Shown here: piece by piece, positions 44,341-53,318 of the stretch
How the letters are laid out: each line of letters begins with the position of its first letter
Position numbering within the stretch: position 1 is the first letter of the stretch
Source: Aliarcobacter sp.
GTDB taxonomy: Bacteria > Campylobacterota > Campylobacteria > Campylobacterales > Arcobacteraceae
Reading direction: 5' to 3'
DNA length: 64,000 bases
Assembly: GCA_028688995.1 (NCBI GenBank)
Contig: JAQTXB010000007.1
Coordinates: forward strand, 1-64,000
Notes under the pieces: generated by a model
Database searches by the model: none
Seen by the model: only the letters and a program-made list of their open reading frames with translations
Told to the model about the DNA's origin: nothing
Position numbers and translations under genes: made by a program

Positions 44341-45744
44341 TTAAACTGTTTCAAAATTAAATCTATCTGCAAATTCGACTTTTTTAATAACTGTTTCTAT
44401 CAAACTATTTAATCTATAATATCCACTATTTCCATGGTCAAGTTCTAATAAATTAATTAATCGTTGATGTATATGTTTTTCATAATTTTCATTTATTTCA
44501 CTCAAAATTTCTTTTTCTTTTTTAATTACTTCATTTAATTCTTCTTCATTTTTTCCTGTTGCTAAAATTACTGCCTTTATAATAAGTTTTAAATGATTAT
44601 TCTCATCTCCAAGTTTATTAGGAACTAATAAATCAATAAGTTTTTGTATATTAATTTTCCCTATTTTTAATAATTCATATTCATTCGGTAATTTCATTCT
44701 TAGAATCACAAATAAAACTATAATTCTAAAATGTGACTCAAATAATCTAAGATTTACAGTTGAAAAGATAATATTAAGTTGAAGAAATAATTGTTCAATT
44801 TCTCTAAGATTAAAATTTAATGATTTTATTAAATATTTAATCATTGCTAATTCATCCAATGATGAATCATATTGTTTTATTATATTTTTACTTTTAAAAA
44901 TTTTATTGAACTGATAAACTTCAGAATATAAATAATAAGAAAAATCATCTAACTTAGGATTGTTCAAATAATATTCTAAATCAATAAATCTTCTTAAATA
45001 ATTGTCTGTATCAATATTTCCATATTGTGATTTAATTGATTCACTTAATTGTGATTTATCGATTGATAAAACAAAAATTAATTTTTTAATTCCAAATATA
45101 TGTTTTATTCTTTCAAGCAATTCTATAGAATATAAAGGTCTACATCTATCAAGTTCATCTATAAATATAACAAATGGTGTTTCGTTATTTATTTTAGATA
45201 AAAGCTCTTCAATAGAACTTTTAAATTCTATTGTAATTTCTTTATCCTTTGAATAATTATCAATTAGTTCTTTTGCACTAGACTCGGCAATGGCACCTAA
45301 CGCTTCTTCAAATCCTTTATCAAAATCAACTACACCAGCTGTAATACCTTTTAAAAATGCTGGTATTCCTCTTTTTAATACTTTGCCACCAATATTTTTA
45401 ACTTTTTCAAAACTTTCTTCAACTTTTTGGTCTGCATGAAATTCTTCATTTATATATTTTTTAATTTCTCCCAAAATAGAAATCAAAGGTTCTTTTGAAA
45501 AATCATCTTCCCATGCACTAAAATAAATACTATTTACCTTATATTCTTTTTTCAAATATGTTTGCCAAAGTTTAACAAATGTTGTTTTTCCTGAACCCCA
45601 ACTTGCATTTATACTTAATACTAATGGTTCTGTATTTGAAATTATTAATTTTGATAAATCTTCAATAGAATCTTTTCTTTGCAATTTATCATTTTTAAAA
45701 ATATCATTTTCATCTATTTCTATTTCTTGGTTCTTTTTAATCAT
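44341..45744 (-). CDS. KAP family P-loop NTPase
   Basis: A 467-aa NTPase with Walker A in INASWGSGKTTFVKLW (Lys53) and Walker B in PFVIFIDELDRCRP (Asp196/Glu197, with the DRxRP extension typical of KAP). SIYFSAWEDDF after strand 2 is also a KAP hallmark. The usual membrane hairpin is reduced to a weakly hydrophobic patch at about 120-140, so it is probably of the soluble subgroup. KAP NTPases occur in defence and membrane-complex contexts. It follows sbcC by 26 bp on the same strand and is followed by the toxin-antitoxin unit. Confidence 0.86.
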   Translation of the reverse strand: MIKKNQEIEIDENDIFKNDKLQRKDSIEDLSKLIISNTEPLVLSINASWGSGKTTFVKLWQTYLKKEYKVNSIYFSAWEDDFSKEPLISILGEIKKYINEEFHADQKVEESFEKVKNIGGKVLKRGIPAFLKGITAGVVDFDKGFEEALGAIAESSAKELIDNYSKDKEITIEFKSSIEELLSKINNETPFVIFIDELDRCRPLYSIELLERIKHIFGIKKLIFVLSIDKSQLSESIKSQYGNIDTDNYLRRFIDLEYYLNNPKLDDFSYYLYSEVYQFNKIFKSKNIIKQYDSSLDELAMIKYLIKSLNFNLREIEQLFLQLNIIFSTVNLRLFESHFRIIVLFVILRMKLPNEYELLKIGKINIQKLIDLLVPNKLGDENNHLKLIIKAVILATGKNEEELNEVIKKEKEILSEINENYEKHIHQRLINLLELDHGNSGYYRLNSLIETVIKKVEFADRFNFETV

Positions 45745-45770
45745 ATTATTTCCTTTTTTTATTATTATCC

Positions 45771-48140
45771 CTAAACTTCCACAACTCGCTCAAACATCTC
45801 TTTTATCTCCATTTCATGGCTTATCAGAAATATTTGTCTATATTGTTCTTTGATAGTATGGAAGGCTTCTAGGATTTCCATTCTTCTTGCTTCATCTTGA
45901 CTTCCAAAAACTTCGTCAAAGGCTAGGAATTCTACACTACTTGCTCCACTTAGTTCACTGAGTGTTTTTGATATGGCGATTCTTAAAACCAAGTTTGCTA
46001 AGTCGATTTCACCACCACTGAATCTTTCGATTGGGTATTTTTTGCCTTCATCGTAGATATAAAAGTCAAAGTCGTTTGATACTTCTATGTGTTGATATTT
46101 GCCTTTTGTGATTTGGGCGTACATAGTTGAGGCTATGTCTGAAATTCTTGGAGCTACTTTTGAGTTTAGTTTTGTTTTGAATTCAGCAAGGCTTATTTTT
46201 ATTTTTTCATAGTCGTTTAGGTCATCTTTTTTCGTTTGTACTTTTGATAGTTGTATTTCGTTGTTATTTAGGCTTTCTTGAATTGTTTTGATTTGCCCTT
46301 GAATAGTGGCTATTTTTACTTTTAGTTCATTTATAACAGCAATTAGACTATCTTTTTGGGCTTGTACCTCATCGTATTGTTTTATTTTTTCTTGGTGTTT
46401 TACCTCATCGTAGTTTATAGCTTGGAATTCTAGGTCTTTTTGTAGAAGTTCTAGGTTGTATTTGTCTTGGTTTTGGATTGAAGTTTGTAGTTCTTCTTTT
46501 ATACTATCTACTCTTTTTAGCATAGTTTCAAGACTAAGTACATATTCGTATTTTATTTTTAGCTCTTTTTGTTTTAGAAGTAGTTGTTCGTGTATAGTGT
46601 TATCGTAAGTGTAGATTTCTAGTTTTGCTAGTTCAGCTTTGTTTTTTACGCCTTTTTGTGTTACTTTTTCAAAATGCTCTTTTTGGTGTTGTAAGTCTTT
46701 GTTTTTACTCTCTATTAGATTTATTGCTTTTGATAGTTCAAAGTGTTCTTTTATATATGCTTTTTGAGACTCTTCTATTTGCTCTTTGTTTTTTTGTATC
46801 TCTTCTAGGTTTATAGTGGCTTTGTCTATTTTCTCTTTTTGTGTTGTTTTTACTATATGTTCAAGTGATAGTATTACATTATCATACTCATCTAAAAGTG
46901 GTCTTGTACAAGTTGGACAGTTTGACTCTCGCCCTAGATTTGTGATGTTTTCTATCTTTTTTGAAATATCTGATATTAGTTTTTGTTCCCCTGCTATTTC
47001 TTGAAGTAGTGTTTTTTCTTGAGTTTGTATTTGTAGAAGTGTTTGTTTTATACTCTCTAGTTTGGCTTCAAGGGCTTTTTCTTTTTCTACTAACTCTTTA
47101 TGCTCTTTTGTTTCAAACTCTAAAAGGCTTATTGTCTCTTTTGCTTTTTTGTATTGATCTCGCAATTCATTTTGCTCTAGGATTAAACCCTCTTTTCTTA
47201 TATGAAACTCTTTTAGTTTCTCTTGCTCTTTTATACTTTCGTATAAGCTTATATACTCTTCTTTAACACTTTGTAATCCTCTAAGCTCTTCTTGTTTAGT
47301 GTTTAGGTTATTTAGCTCATTTGAGAGTTTATCTTGATTTACTTGGTGAGATTTAATACTATTTTTTAGAAGTTCACATCTTGCGTGTAGGTTTTGTTTT
47401 TGCTCTTTTGTTTTTGTATATAGTTCTAACTCTTGTTTTATAGTTTGTTCTTCTATTTTTGTACTATCTAAAAGTGTTGTTCTAGTGCTTATATCTTTTT
47501 GTATCTCTTGGCTTTGTTTTGTATACTCTACTATATACTCTTTTTTAATACTTATATCTTCAGCACTTAATAATACTTCTGCAAATGCCCCTATTTCTCG
47601 CTTTAGTTCTCGGCTTTTTTCTATTAGCTCTTTTTCTACAAAATCTATCTTTTCAAGGCCTAGAAGTTTTCTTATCATCTTCTTTCGCTCTTCTGGTTTA
47701 CTATTACTTAAACTTGTCAGTTCCTTTTGACTAGCAAATAGTGTATGTACAAAAGCATCTTTACTCATCTTAGTTAAGTTTACTATACTTGTAGTTACTT
47801 CTTTTGCTCCTGTAGTTATAAGCTCAGTGTTTTTATATAGTTTCGCATTTGCAGTTAGTGTTTTTCCTCTAAACTCTCTTATTACTTTATACTCTATAGT
47901 GTCAAACTCAAAATCTAGCTCTACTATAACAGCATCTTTAGAAGAAGCATTTGAGTTTCTTACTACTTCTTTATCACCTTTGCTTTTTAGTTCTCCATAT
48001 AGGGCAAAAAGTATAGCTTCAAAGATAGTTGATTTTCCAGCACCATTTTTTCCTATGATTCCTATAAGTCCTGATTCAAAGGCTATTTCAAAATTTGTAT
48101 ATTTTTTGAAGTTTTCTAGTTTTAGATTAGTTAATATCAT
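45771..48140 (-). CDS. sbcC: SbcC-like SMC ATPase
   Basis: The ATPase of the SbcCD (Rad50-Mre11) complex that opens hairpins and processes broken DNA ends. It has Walker A GKNGAGKS at residues 30-37, two long coiled coils (about 170-400 and 415-640), a zinc hook CPTC at 408-411, the ABC signature ERFSGGEIDLANLVLR and Walker B VEFLAFDEVFG. At 789 aa it is shorter than E. coli SbcC but in the range of Rad50-like proteins. It overlaps sbcD by 14 bp. Confidence 0.92.
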   Translation of the reverse strand: MILTNLKLENFKKYTNFEIAFESGLIGIIGKNGAGKSTIFEAILFALYGELKSKGDKEVVRNSNASSKDAVIVELDFEFDTIEYKVIREFRGKTLTANAKLYKNTELITTGAKEVTTSIVNLTKMSKDAFVHTLFASQKELTSLSNSKPEERKKMIRKLLGLEKIDFVEKELIEKSRELKREIGAFAEVLLSAEDISIKKEYIVEYTKQSQEIQKDISTRTTLLDSTKIEEQTIKQELELYTKTKEQKQNLHARCELLKNSIKSHQVNQDKLSNELNNLNTKQEELRGLQSVKEEYISLYESIKEQEKLKEFHIRKEGLILEQNELRDQYKKAKETISLLEFETKEHKELVEKEKALEAKLESIKQTLLQIQTQEKTLLQEIAGEQKLISDISKKIENITNLGRESNCPTCTRPLLDEYDNVILSLEHIVKTTQKEKIDKATINLEEIQKNKEQIEESQKAYIKEHFELSKAINLIESKNKDLQHQKEHFEKVTQKGVKNKAELAKLEIYTYDNTIHEQLLLKQKELKIKYEYVLSLETMLKRVDSIKEELQTSIQNQDKYNLELLQKDLEFQAINYDEVKHQEKIKQYDEVQAQKDSLIAVINELKVKIATIQGQIKTIQESLNNNEIQLSKVQTKKDDLNDYEKIKISLAEFKTKLNSKVAPRISDIASTMYAQITKGKYQHIEVSNDFDFYIYDEGKKYPIERFSGGEIDLANLVLRIAISKTLSELSGASSVEFLAFDEVFGSQDEARRMEILEAFHTIKEQYRQIFLISHEMEIKEMFERVVEV

Positions 48141-49245
48141 AACTTAGCTCCTCATATTTAGAAAATAGTTCTTGTACCTTTGATTTTAGTCTTTCATACT
48201 CTTTGTCTTCACTCTCTTCTTTTATATGCTCTAGGAAATACTCTTCTAGTGATATGGCTTCTAAGTTTTGTATATCTGAGTTTGAATCACTTTTTTTAAA
48301 CTCTCTTTTTATACTCACACTCATGGCACTTGGAAATATATCTTTGATTTGTTTATTTTGTATATCTATGGAACTAAGTGGCGTAAGATTTTTTAGTTTT
48401 ACTTCTACTATAGCATCAGAGCAATCACTAACATCTAGATTTTGTATAGAAGTTTCATAATCCTCACAATCAATCTCTTTTTGTCGTATAGCTCTTATGT
48501 TTATCTCTTTATACTCTATAGTTAAACTCTCTTCTAAAGTTGCAAGGATAAAACCCTTTGAATTTCGTTTATCATTTAGACTTGTTCGCTCACTGCTTCC
48601 ACTATAATAAACATTTTCATATTTACCAACAGCGCCAAATCCATGCCAATGTCCAAGGGCTACATAATCCATTTTAGAAAATATATACTCTTTATTTGAT
48701 GGATAAACCCACTCTCCAAACTCTTGCATCAAATACCAAGCTCCAACACTACAATGCATCATCATAATATTTTTTTTAGATTCACTTATATTTGCTTCAC
48801 ATGATTCTATTTGCATCAGGGCTTTTGAGTCATCATTTAGATGAGGTAGAGTATGAAAGACTACATCAGCAAACTCTATTTTTTTATACTCTTGATTATA
48901 CGAAACATAGATATTTTTAAAGTTCTCAAAAATCTTTAGAATTGGTGAGCTGAGGTTAGTTCGAGGAGTTGAGTGATTTCCTGCTATTAAAATAAATGGA
49001 ATATTCAAAGATTCTATTTCTTTAAACTTTTCAAGGGCAAAGGTAATTGCTCTATTACTTGGACTTGAACGATGAAATAAATCGCCAGTATGGATTATGT
49101 AATCTGGTTTGATTGTTTTGATTTGTTCAACTATTTGGGAAAAAGCATCGTAAAAATCTGCTTCTCTTTGGTTTATATTTTCATTGTTTATTATATCAAG
49201 GTCATTAAAACCTAGATGTGTATCACTAAAATGTACTATTTTCAA
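48127..49245 (-). CDS. sbcD: SbcD-like exonuclease subunit
   Basis: The Mre11-type nuclease partner of SbcC. The metallophosphatase motifs are in order: FSDTHLG (residues 6-12), IHTGDLFHR, LIAGNHSTPR, MMHCSVG and ALGHWHGFG. A capping domain follows from about 235, with an acidic helical tail. At 372 aa it is normal. It is transcribed away from the AraC-type gene and leads the sbcD-sbcC-KAP unit. Confidence 0.92.
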   Translation of the reverse strand: MKIVHFSDTHLGFNDLDIINNENINQREADFYDAFSQIVEQIKTIKPDYIIHTGDLFHRSSPSNRAITFALEKFKEIESLNIPFILIAGNHSTPRTNLSSPILKIFENFKNIYVSYNQEYKKIEFADVVFHTLPHLNDDSKALMQIESCEANISESKKNIMMMHCSVGAWYLMQEFGEWVYPSNKEYIFSKMDYVALGHWHGFGAVGKYENVYYSGSSERTSLNDKRNSKGFILATLEESLTIEYKEINIRAIRQKEIDCEDYETSIQNLDVSDCSDAIVEVKLKNLTPLSSIDIQNKQIKDIFPSAMSVSIKREFKKSDSNSDIQNLEAISLEEYFLEHIKEESEDKEYERLKSKVQELFSKYEELSYDIN

Positions 49246-49290
49246 AGTTTAATCTTTTTATTTTATTTTGTTAATAAATATTATAACAAA

Positions 49291-49311
49291 CAAATGACTC
49301 TCAAATGACTC
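49291..49311. repeat. Direct repeat in a divergent promoter gap
   Basis: CAAATGACTC occurs at 49291-49300 and again at 49302-49311, an 11-bp period. It lies between divergent sbcD and the AraC-type gene and is a likely binding site for a regulator. Confidence 0.55.
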
Positions 49312-49348
49312 AATTTCTCTTTTACTTGTTTTATTGCATATAAAATCT

Positions 49349-49354
49349 TATAAT
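49349..49354 (+). promoter_or_regulatory. Consensus -10 next to the AraC-type gene start
   Basis: TATAAT ends 7 bp before the ATG at 49362 and no ribosome site precedes that ATG. If used, the transcript would begin at or beside the A of the ATG, that is, leaderless. A second candidate, TATAAA at 49339-49344, would give an 11-nt leader without a Shine-Dalgarno. Confidence 0.4.
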
Positions 49355-49361
49355 TCCAACC

Positions 49362-50216
49362 ATGGAAGATTTACTTGAAATCAAATTTTTATCAAGCCTA
49401 GAAAATGACGGCTTTGAAATTCTCACTTTAGATAAACTATTAGGAAAATATGATTTAACAAATCACTATATGACTAAACCCCATCGAATCAAGTTTTACA
49501 ATATTTTATATTTTACAAATGCAGATGATTATCACTATGTTGATTTCAAAGAATATCCAGTAAAAAAAGGCTCATTGATTTTTTTGAATAAAAATCAAAT
49601 ACATAACTTTAGTAAAACTGCAAACTATCAAGGCTATATCATCCTTTTTACTGATAAGTTTTTAAGTAGAAACCTTATCAATATTCAAAAAGTTTTTTAT
49701 AATATCTTATCAAAACCATATATTTTAGATAATTGTTTTGAAGAGTTTGAAACAATTTTCAAACAACTACTAAATGAATATCAAGATAAAAACAATCTTT
49801 TTAAAGAAAAGATATTTACCCTACTTTTTAATTATCTGATTTTAAAATCTGAAAAGCTTTTATCACTCAATCTTGATAATAATCAAAATGAAAAATATCT
49901 TACAATATTTGAAGAGTTTACAAACCTACTGCAAGAAAACTATCAATTATCAAGAAATGTAAACTTTTATGCACAAAAACTTAATATTTCTCCTAAACAC
50001 TTAAATATCTTATGCAAAAAGTTTTTAAATTTAAGTGCCAAAAATACCATTGATAATTACATCATTTTAGAAGCAAAAAGAGAACTAATCTCAAACTTAC
50101 CTATCAAAGAGATAGCTTATAAATTAGGTTTTATTGAAACAACAAACTTTGTCAAGTATTTCAAAAAACAGACAAATATCTCACCCTCAAAATTTAAAGA
50201 GCAATTAGGCTTTTAG
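49362..50216 (+). CDS. AraC family transcriptional regulator
   Basis: A 284-aa regulator. The N-terminal half looks like a cupin sensor (YPVKKGSLIFLNKNQIHNFS). The C-terminal double helix-turn-helix covers about 190-280: SRNVNFYAQKLNISPKHLNI and PIKEIAYKLGFIETTNFVKY, then FKKQTNISPSKFKEQ. The target is probably the secreted-protein gene 90 bp downstream. There is no ribosome site, so the start at 49362 is the best available ATG rather than a proven one. Confidence 0.88.
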   Translation: MEDLLEIKFLSSLENDGFEILTLDKLLGKYDLTNHYMTKPHRIKFYNILYFTNADDYHYVDFKEYPVKKGSLIFLNKNQIHNFSKTANYQGYIILFTDKFLSRNLINIQKVFYNILSKPYILDNCFEEFETIFKQLLNEYQDKNNLFKEKIFTLLFNYLILKSEKLLSLNLDNNQNEKYLTIFEEFTNLLQENYQLSRNVNFYAQKLNISPKHLNILCKKFLNLSAKNTIDNYIILEAKRELISNLPIKEIAYKLGFIETTNFVKYFKKQTNISPSKFKEQLGF

Positions 50217-50306
50217 TTTCATATTTACCATTTTTAATACTATTTTAACCTTTAAAATATTTTTCCTAAAGTGTAAACTTTCCTCATATACATTAAAGGA
50301 TAAAAA

Positions 50307-51005
50307 ATGAAAAAAAGAAATATTTTATTAACAACAATTACTCTAATCTCTTTAGCATACTCATCATTAAATGCTCAAGAATTAAGTCAAAAAGAAAAAA
50401 GTATCTCACTATTAGAGAAAGCATTTTCAACAAATCAAGATAGAAGTGGTTTAGCTTATATAAATGAGAAAAAATATATTCAACACAATCTTTATGCACA
50501 AGATGGAATTGCTGGTTTAAAAGGATATTTGGATTATTTAAAAGGAAAAGAGTTAGAATATAAAGTTTTAATTGCATTTGAAGATAACAATTATGCCGTA
50601 ACTTTTTCTTTGTCTAAACAAGGAAAAGAAACAAATAAAGTTATTGATATTTTCAGATTTGAAAAGGGATTAATAGTTGAGCATTGGGACAATGCTGAAA
50701 CTCTAAACAAAGATGAAAATTTAGAAGTTACAAAAACTGTTGATTTAGATAAAACCCAAGCAAATAAAAACTTGGTTAAAGAACTAATAAATAAAAAAGT
50801 ATTAGATGGTACTTATCTAAAAAATCATTTGATTTTAGCTCAAGGTAATTTTGTTTTGGCACTAAATGAAATAGAAAAAGACAATCAAAAGATTTCATTA
50901 TATGAACTTTTTGATGTTAAAGATTCAAAAATAGTTAAAAAATGGGATATAGAAGAAAAAATTCTACCTCTTACACAATGGCAAAACTCAAATGGGAAAT
51001 TTTAA
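50307..51005 (+). CDS. Secreted SnoaL/NTF2-like protein
   Basis: A 232-aa exported protein with a signal peptide (NILLTTITLISLAYSSLNAQ). The mature part appears to hold two cone-shaped NTF2-like units: about 35-135, with KKYIQHNLYAQDGIAGLKGY and IDIFRFEKGLIVEHWDNAE; and about 145-225, with LKNHLILAQGNFVLALNE and LYELFDVKDSKIVKKWDIEE. The FRFxxGxIVEHWD pattern is typical of SnoaL-like proteins. A ligand or reaction is not evident. It follows the AraC-type gene by 90 bp with an AAAGGA ribosome site. Confidence 0.8.
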   Translation: MKKRNILLTTITLISLAYSSLNAQELSQKEKSISLLEKAFSTNQDRSGLAYINEKKYIQHNLYAQDGIAGLKGYLDYLKGKELEYKVLIAFEDNNYAVTFSLSKQGKETNKVIDIFRFEKGLIVEHWDNAETLNKDENLEVTKTVDLDKTQANKNLVKELINKKVLDGTYLKNHLILAQGNFVLALNEIEKDNQKISLYELFDVKDSKIVKKWDIEEKILPLTQWQNSNGKF

Positions 51006-51030
51006 AGATGGCTTTTGCCATCTTTATTTA
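51004..51030 (+). terminator. Intrinsic terminator of the secreted-protein gene
   Basis: A perfect 9-bp stem (AAAGATGGC / GCCATCTTT) with loop TTTT, followed by ATTTA. It begins on the last base of the stop region. Confidence 0.82.
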
Positions 51031-51460
51031 ATATTCCATAGTTCTACTACAATTATTTATAAAATTCACAGTAAAAATCCTTCCAGAAACTTGTGTTATA
51101 GAACAAGATAATGCTACAATTTTATCACGAGAGTATAACTATCTTCAAATTTATCGTTTTTATCGTAATGTCAATTTTTTTATATTGAATTCAATAACAA
51201 CACTACTTATATGAATAGTTCGGGAAGTCATTATGCTCTTAGACCATGAAGTTATCACTAATTGGTTCATATTGTAATTACTATATACCGGCTATATAGA
51301 TAAATAAAATTACAAAAGAGATTGAATTTTCTGATTATCCTAATTATTAGATAAGGAAGTTTTGTGAAATATGTTAGTGAATTAATATGGTTAAGTCTTT
51401 AGCCCATTGTTATATCTTTTAGATATAAACTTTATACAAAAATGCAACAAAAGGAATAAA
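51031..51460. other. Gap of 430 bp without a recognised gene
   Basis: No open frame over about 45 codons and no clear RNA fold. One plus-strand stretch (about 51060-51210) reads as ordinary protein (KILPETCVIEQDNATILSRE) for some 45 codons without a start, so it may be a gene remnant, but I recognise no family. AAAAGGAATAAA at the right end is the ribosome site of the next gene. Confidence 0.4.
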
Positions 51461-51859
51461 ATGATTGCAATACCAATAAAAATCAAAAAAGAAACTTGTT
51501 TCCTATCCACACTATTTGGAAAAGCTAAATATTTTGCTTTAATAAACAACAATACTGTGGAGATAGTTAAAAATGAACAAACAAGTGGAAAAGCAGTAGC
51601 TGATTGGTTAAAAAGTAAAAATGTAAATATACTTATCACTTCAAACATAAAAGAAAAACCCTTTGAAAGTCTTTTAAAACACAATATCAAAACATATTTT
51701 GCAAGAGATGAAAAAATAGATATAAATAAAATATTATTACAATATGCAGATGGAGAGTTACCTATTTTAGACCACGATCTTTTTCAAATTATTTTTAAAA
51801 AGCACTCTTTCAAAAAAAACATTAATTCTGACAAAATAGCTGGTGAATTTCATTTTTAG
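51461..51859 (+). CDS. NifX/NifB-type (dinitrogenase iron-molybdenum cofactor) family protein
   Basis: A 132-aa protein (start at ATG 51461, after AAAAGGAATAAA). It has the small alpha/beta fold of the NifX-NafY family: MIAIPIKIKKETCFLSTLFG, KAKYFALINNNTVEIVKNE, then ADWLKSKNVNILITSNIKEK and LLKHNIKTYFARD. It has no nif neighbours, so nitrogen fixation is not implied; the family also includes stand-alone metal-cluster carriers. An upstream in-frame ATG at 51407 lacks a ribosome site and was not used. Confidence 0.82.
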   Translation: MIAIPIKIKKETCFLSTLFGKAKYFALINNNTVEIVKNEQTSGKAVADWLKSKNVNILITSNIKEKPFESLLKHNIKTYFARDEKIDINKILLQYADGELPILDHDLFQIIFKKHSFKKNINSDKIAGEFHF

Positions 51860-51863
51860 ACTT

Positions 51864-51903
51864 GTAGAATAGAAATTTTTTAAATTTCTATTCTACCTTT
51901 TTT
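51864..51903. terminator. Bidirectional-type terminator between convergent genes
   Basis: A perfect 15-bp stem (GTAGAATAGAAATTT at 51864-51878, AAATTTCTATTCTAC at 51882-51896) with a 3-nt loop, followed on the plus strand by CTTTTTT. It ends the NifX-like gene and contains the stop codon of the convergent NfeD-like gene. Confidence 0.85.
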
Positions 51904-52333
51904 CTATTGTAGCTTTGTTTTTAAAAGTTTTTAAAACAACAACTTTTTCACCCTCAACAAATTCTTTTTCGTCAATAATAGAGTCTATATCCCAATAAGT
52001 TGCCTTATATAGAACCTTTGAGTTTTTTATTTCACCCATTCCTTTTTCATCAAAAAAATTATCTGAAATATCTTTTTTTGATTTTAAAAAAGATTCCAAC
52101 GCTTTTTTTCTAAAAAGTAATAATAAAATCAAAGAAAATATTGAAGCTATTGCAATTTGCCAAAGTCCATCTGAAAAAATATAAATATAACTAATCAAAG
52201 CAGTTAAAATAAATCCAAATCCAAACCAAATAAGAACAAAAGATGCAATAACAGCTTCAAAAGCTATTAATGCAACTCCTATTGCTAAAAGGATATATGG
52301 GTCAATTACACTAAGAATTATTTGAGTTGGCAT
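51893..52333 (-). CDS. NfeD-like membrane protein
   Basis: A 146-aa protein with an N-terminal membrane hairpin set (about 10-75: YILLAIGVALIAFEAVIASF, then VLIWFGFGFILTALISYIYI) and a C-terminal OB-fold domain (VLYKATYWDIDSI, VEGEKVVVLKTFKNKATIEK). It is the short NfeD1b/YbbK type and overlaps the SPFH gene by 23 bp. NfeD and SPFH proteins work as pairs in membrane microdomains. Confidence 0.88.
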   Translation of the reverse strand: MPTQIILSVIDPYILLAIGVALIAFEAVIASFVLIWFGFGFILTALISYIYIFSDGLWQIAIASIFSLILLLLFRKKALESFLKSKKDISDNFFDEKGMGEIKNSKVLYKATYWDIDSIIDEKEFVEGEKVVVLKTFKNKATIEKR

Positions 52334-53240
52334 TGCTTACACCTTTAAAAAACGCGTCACCTAAAACAGAAGTTGCTCCAACCATTTGAGCCACATCATA
52401 AGGTAAAATCATCTTATCTGTTGAACCACTCTCAGCTAAGGCTCTAAATGCTGCAATTCTATCTTTTGCAAGTAAGAATTCTGCTGCTTTTTCGTTTTCC
52501 ATCATTGAAATATTTATAAGTCTCATAGCTTCTTGTTGTCCAGCTGCCATTTGTTCTTGTTCATATCTTTTTGCATCTGCCATTCGCTCAATTGCTTCTG
52601 CTTTTAAAATCTCTTCTTGTTTAAAACCCTCAGCTTTTCTAATAACTGCTTCTTTATCAGCTCTGGCTTTTGTTTCGATTGCTCTTTTTTCTCTTTCAGC
52701 TTCCATTTGCATATTCATAGCTCGCTCAATTTCTGCTGGAACTGAAATATCAGAGATTTCAACTCTTGTTACTTTGATTCCCCAGTTAGCAGCTGCACTT
52801 CCTAACTCATTTTGTAGTTTTGCATTTAATGTTTCTCTATTTGATAAAGTATCATCTAAATCCATACCACCAATTTCAGCTCTTAAAGTTGTCATTGCAA
52901 GATTTGCAATAGCATTTTTAAAATCAACTACATTATAAGTAGCTTCCATAGCATCATCAACTTTACAAAAAACAATGCCATCAATAGAAATATTTACATT
53001 ATCTCTTGTAATTACTGATTGTTTTGTAATATCAACCAACTGCTCTCTAGAAGTCAAAATTGCTCGAACCACATCGATAATAGGAATAATAAGGTGAAAA
53101 CCACCATGAAGCTCTTTGTTAAACTTTCCTAATCGCTCGATTACATATACATCAGATTGAGGAACAATTTTTACACCTTTTGAGATAATAATTAAAGCAA
53201 AAAATATAATTGCTACAGCAAATACGATACTTGTTTCCAT
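52311..53240 (-). CDS. SPFH/stomatin-type membrane protein (QmcA-like)
   Basis: A 309-aa protein with one N-terminal helix (SIVFAVAIIFFALIIISKGV), an SPFH domain (about 25-190: VKIVPQSDVYVIERLGKFNK, ITRDNVNISIDGIVFCKV, GIKVTRVEISDISVP) and an Ala/Glu-rich coiled coil (about 190-265). It assembles into oligomeric rings in the membrane and may help quality control of membrane proteins. It is co-transcribed with the NfeD-like gene. Confidence 0.92.
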   Translation of the reverse strand: METSIVFAVAIIFFALIIISKGVKIVPQSDVYVIERLGKFNKELHGGFHLIIPIIDVVRAILTSREQLVDITKQSVITRDNVNISIDGIVFCKVDDAMEATYNVVDFKNAIANLAMTTLRAEIGGMDLDDTLSNRETLNAKLQNELGSAAANWGIKVTRVEISDISVPAEIERAMNMQMEAEREKRAIETKARADKEAVIRKAEGFKQEEILKAEAIERMADAKRYEQEQMAAGQQEAMRLINISMMENEKAAEFLLAKDRIAAFRALAESGSTDKMILPYDVAQMVGATSVLGDAFFKGVSNANSNNS

Positions 53241-53318
53241 GAAATTCCTTTTATTTTAATCAAGTTATTCTATCAGAAACTTGTCACATTTCATGTCACA
53301 GATTTTTATATCAAAAGT

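Noticed and set aside
46625..48147. Several plus-strand frames opposite sbcC
   Set aside because: They are the antisense of coiled-coil codons, rich in Leu/Phe/Cys, with no ribosome sites.
42494..49245. Accessory stretch as a prophage or integrative element
   Set aside because: No integrase, tRNA, flanking repeats or transposase; only the mix of genes hints at transfer.
51391..51690. Minus-strand frame of 99 codons near the NifX-like gene
   Set aside because: It overlaps the recognised plus-strand gene, has no ribosome site and shows no family pattern.
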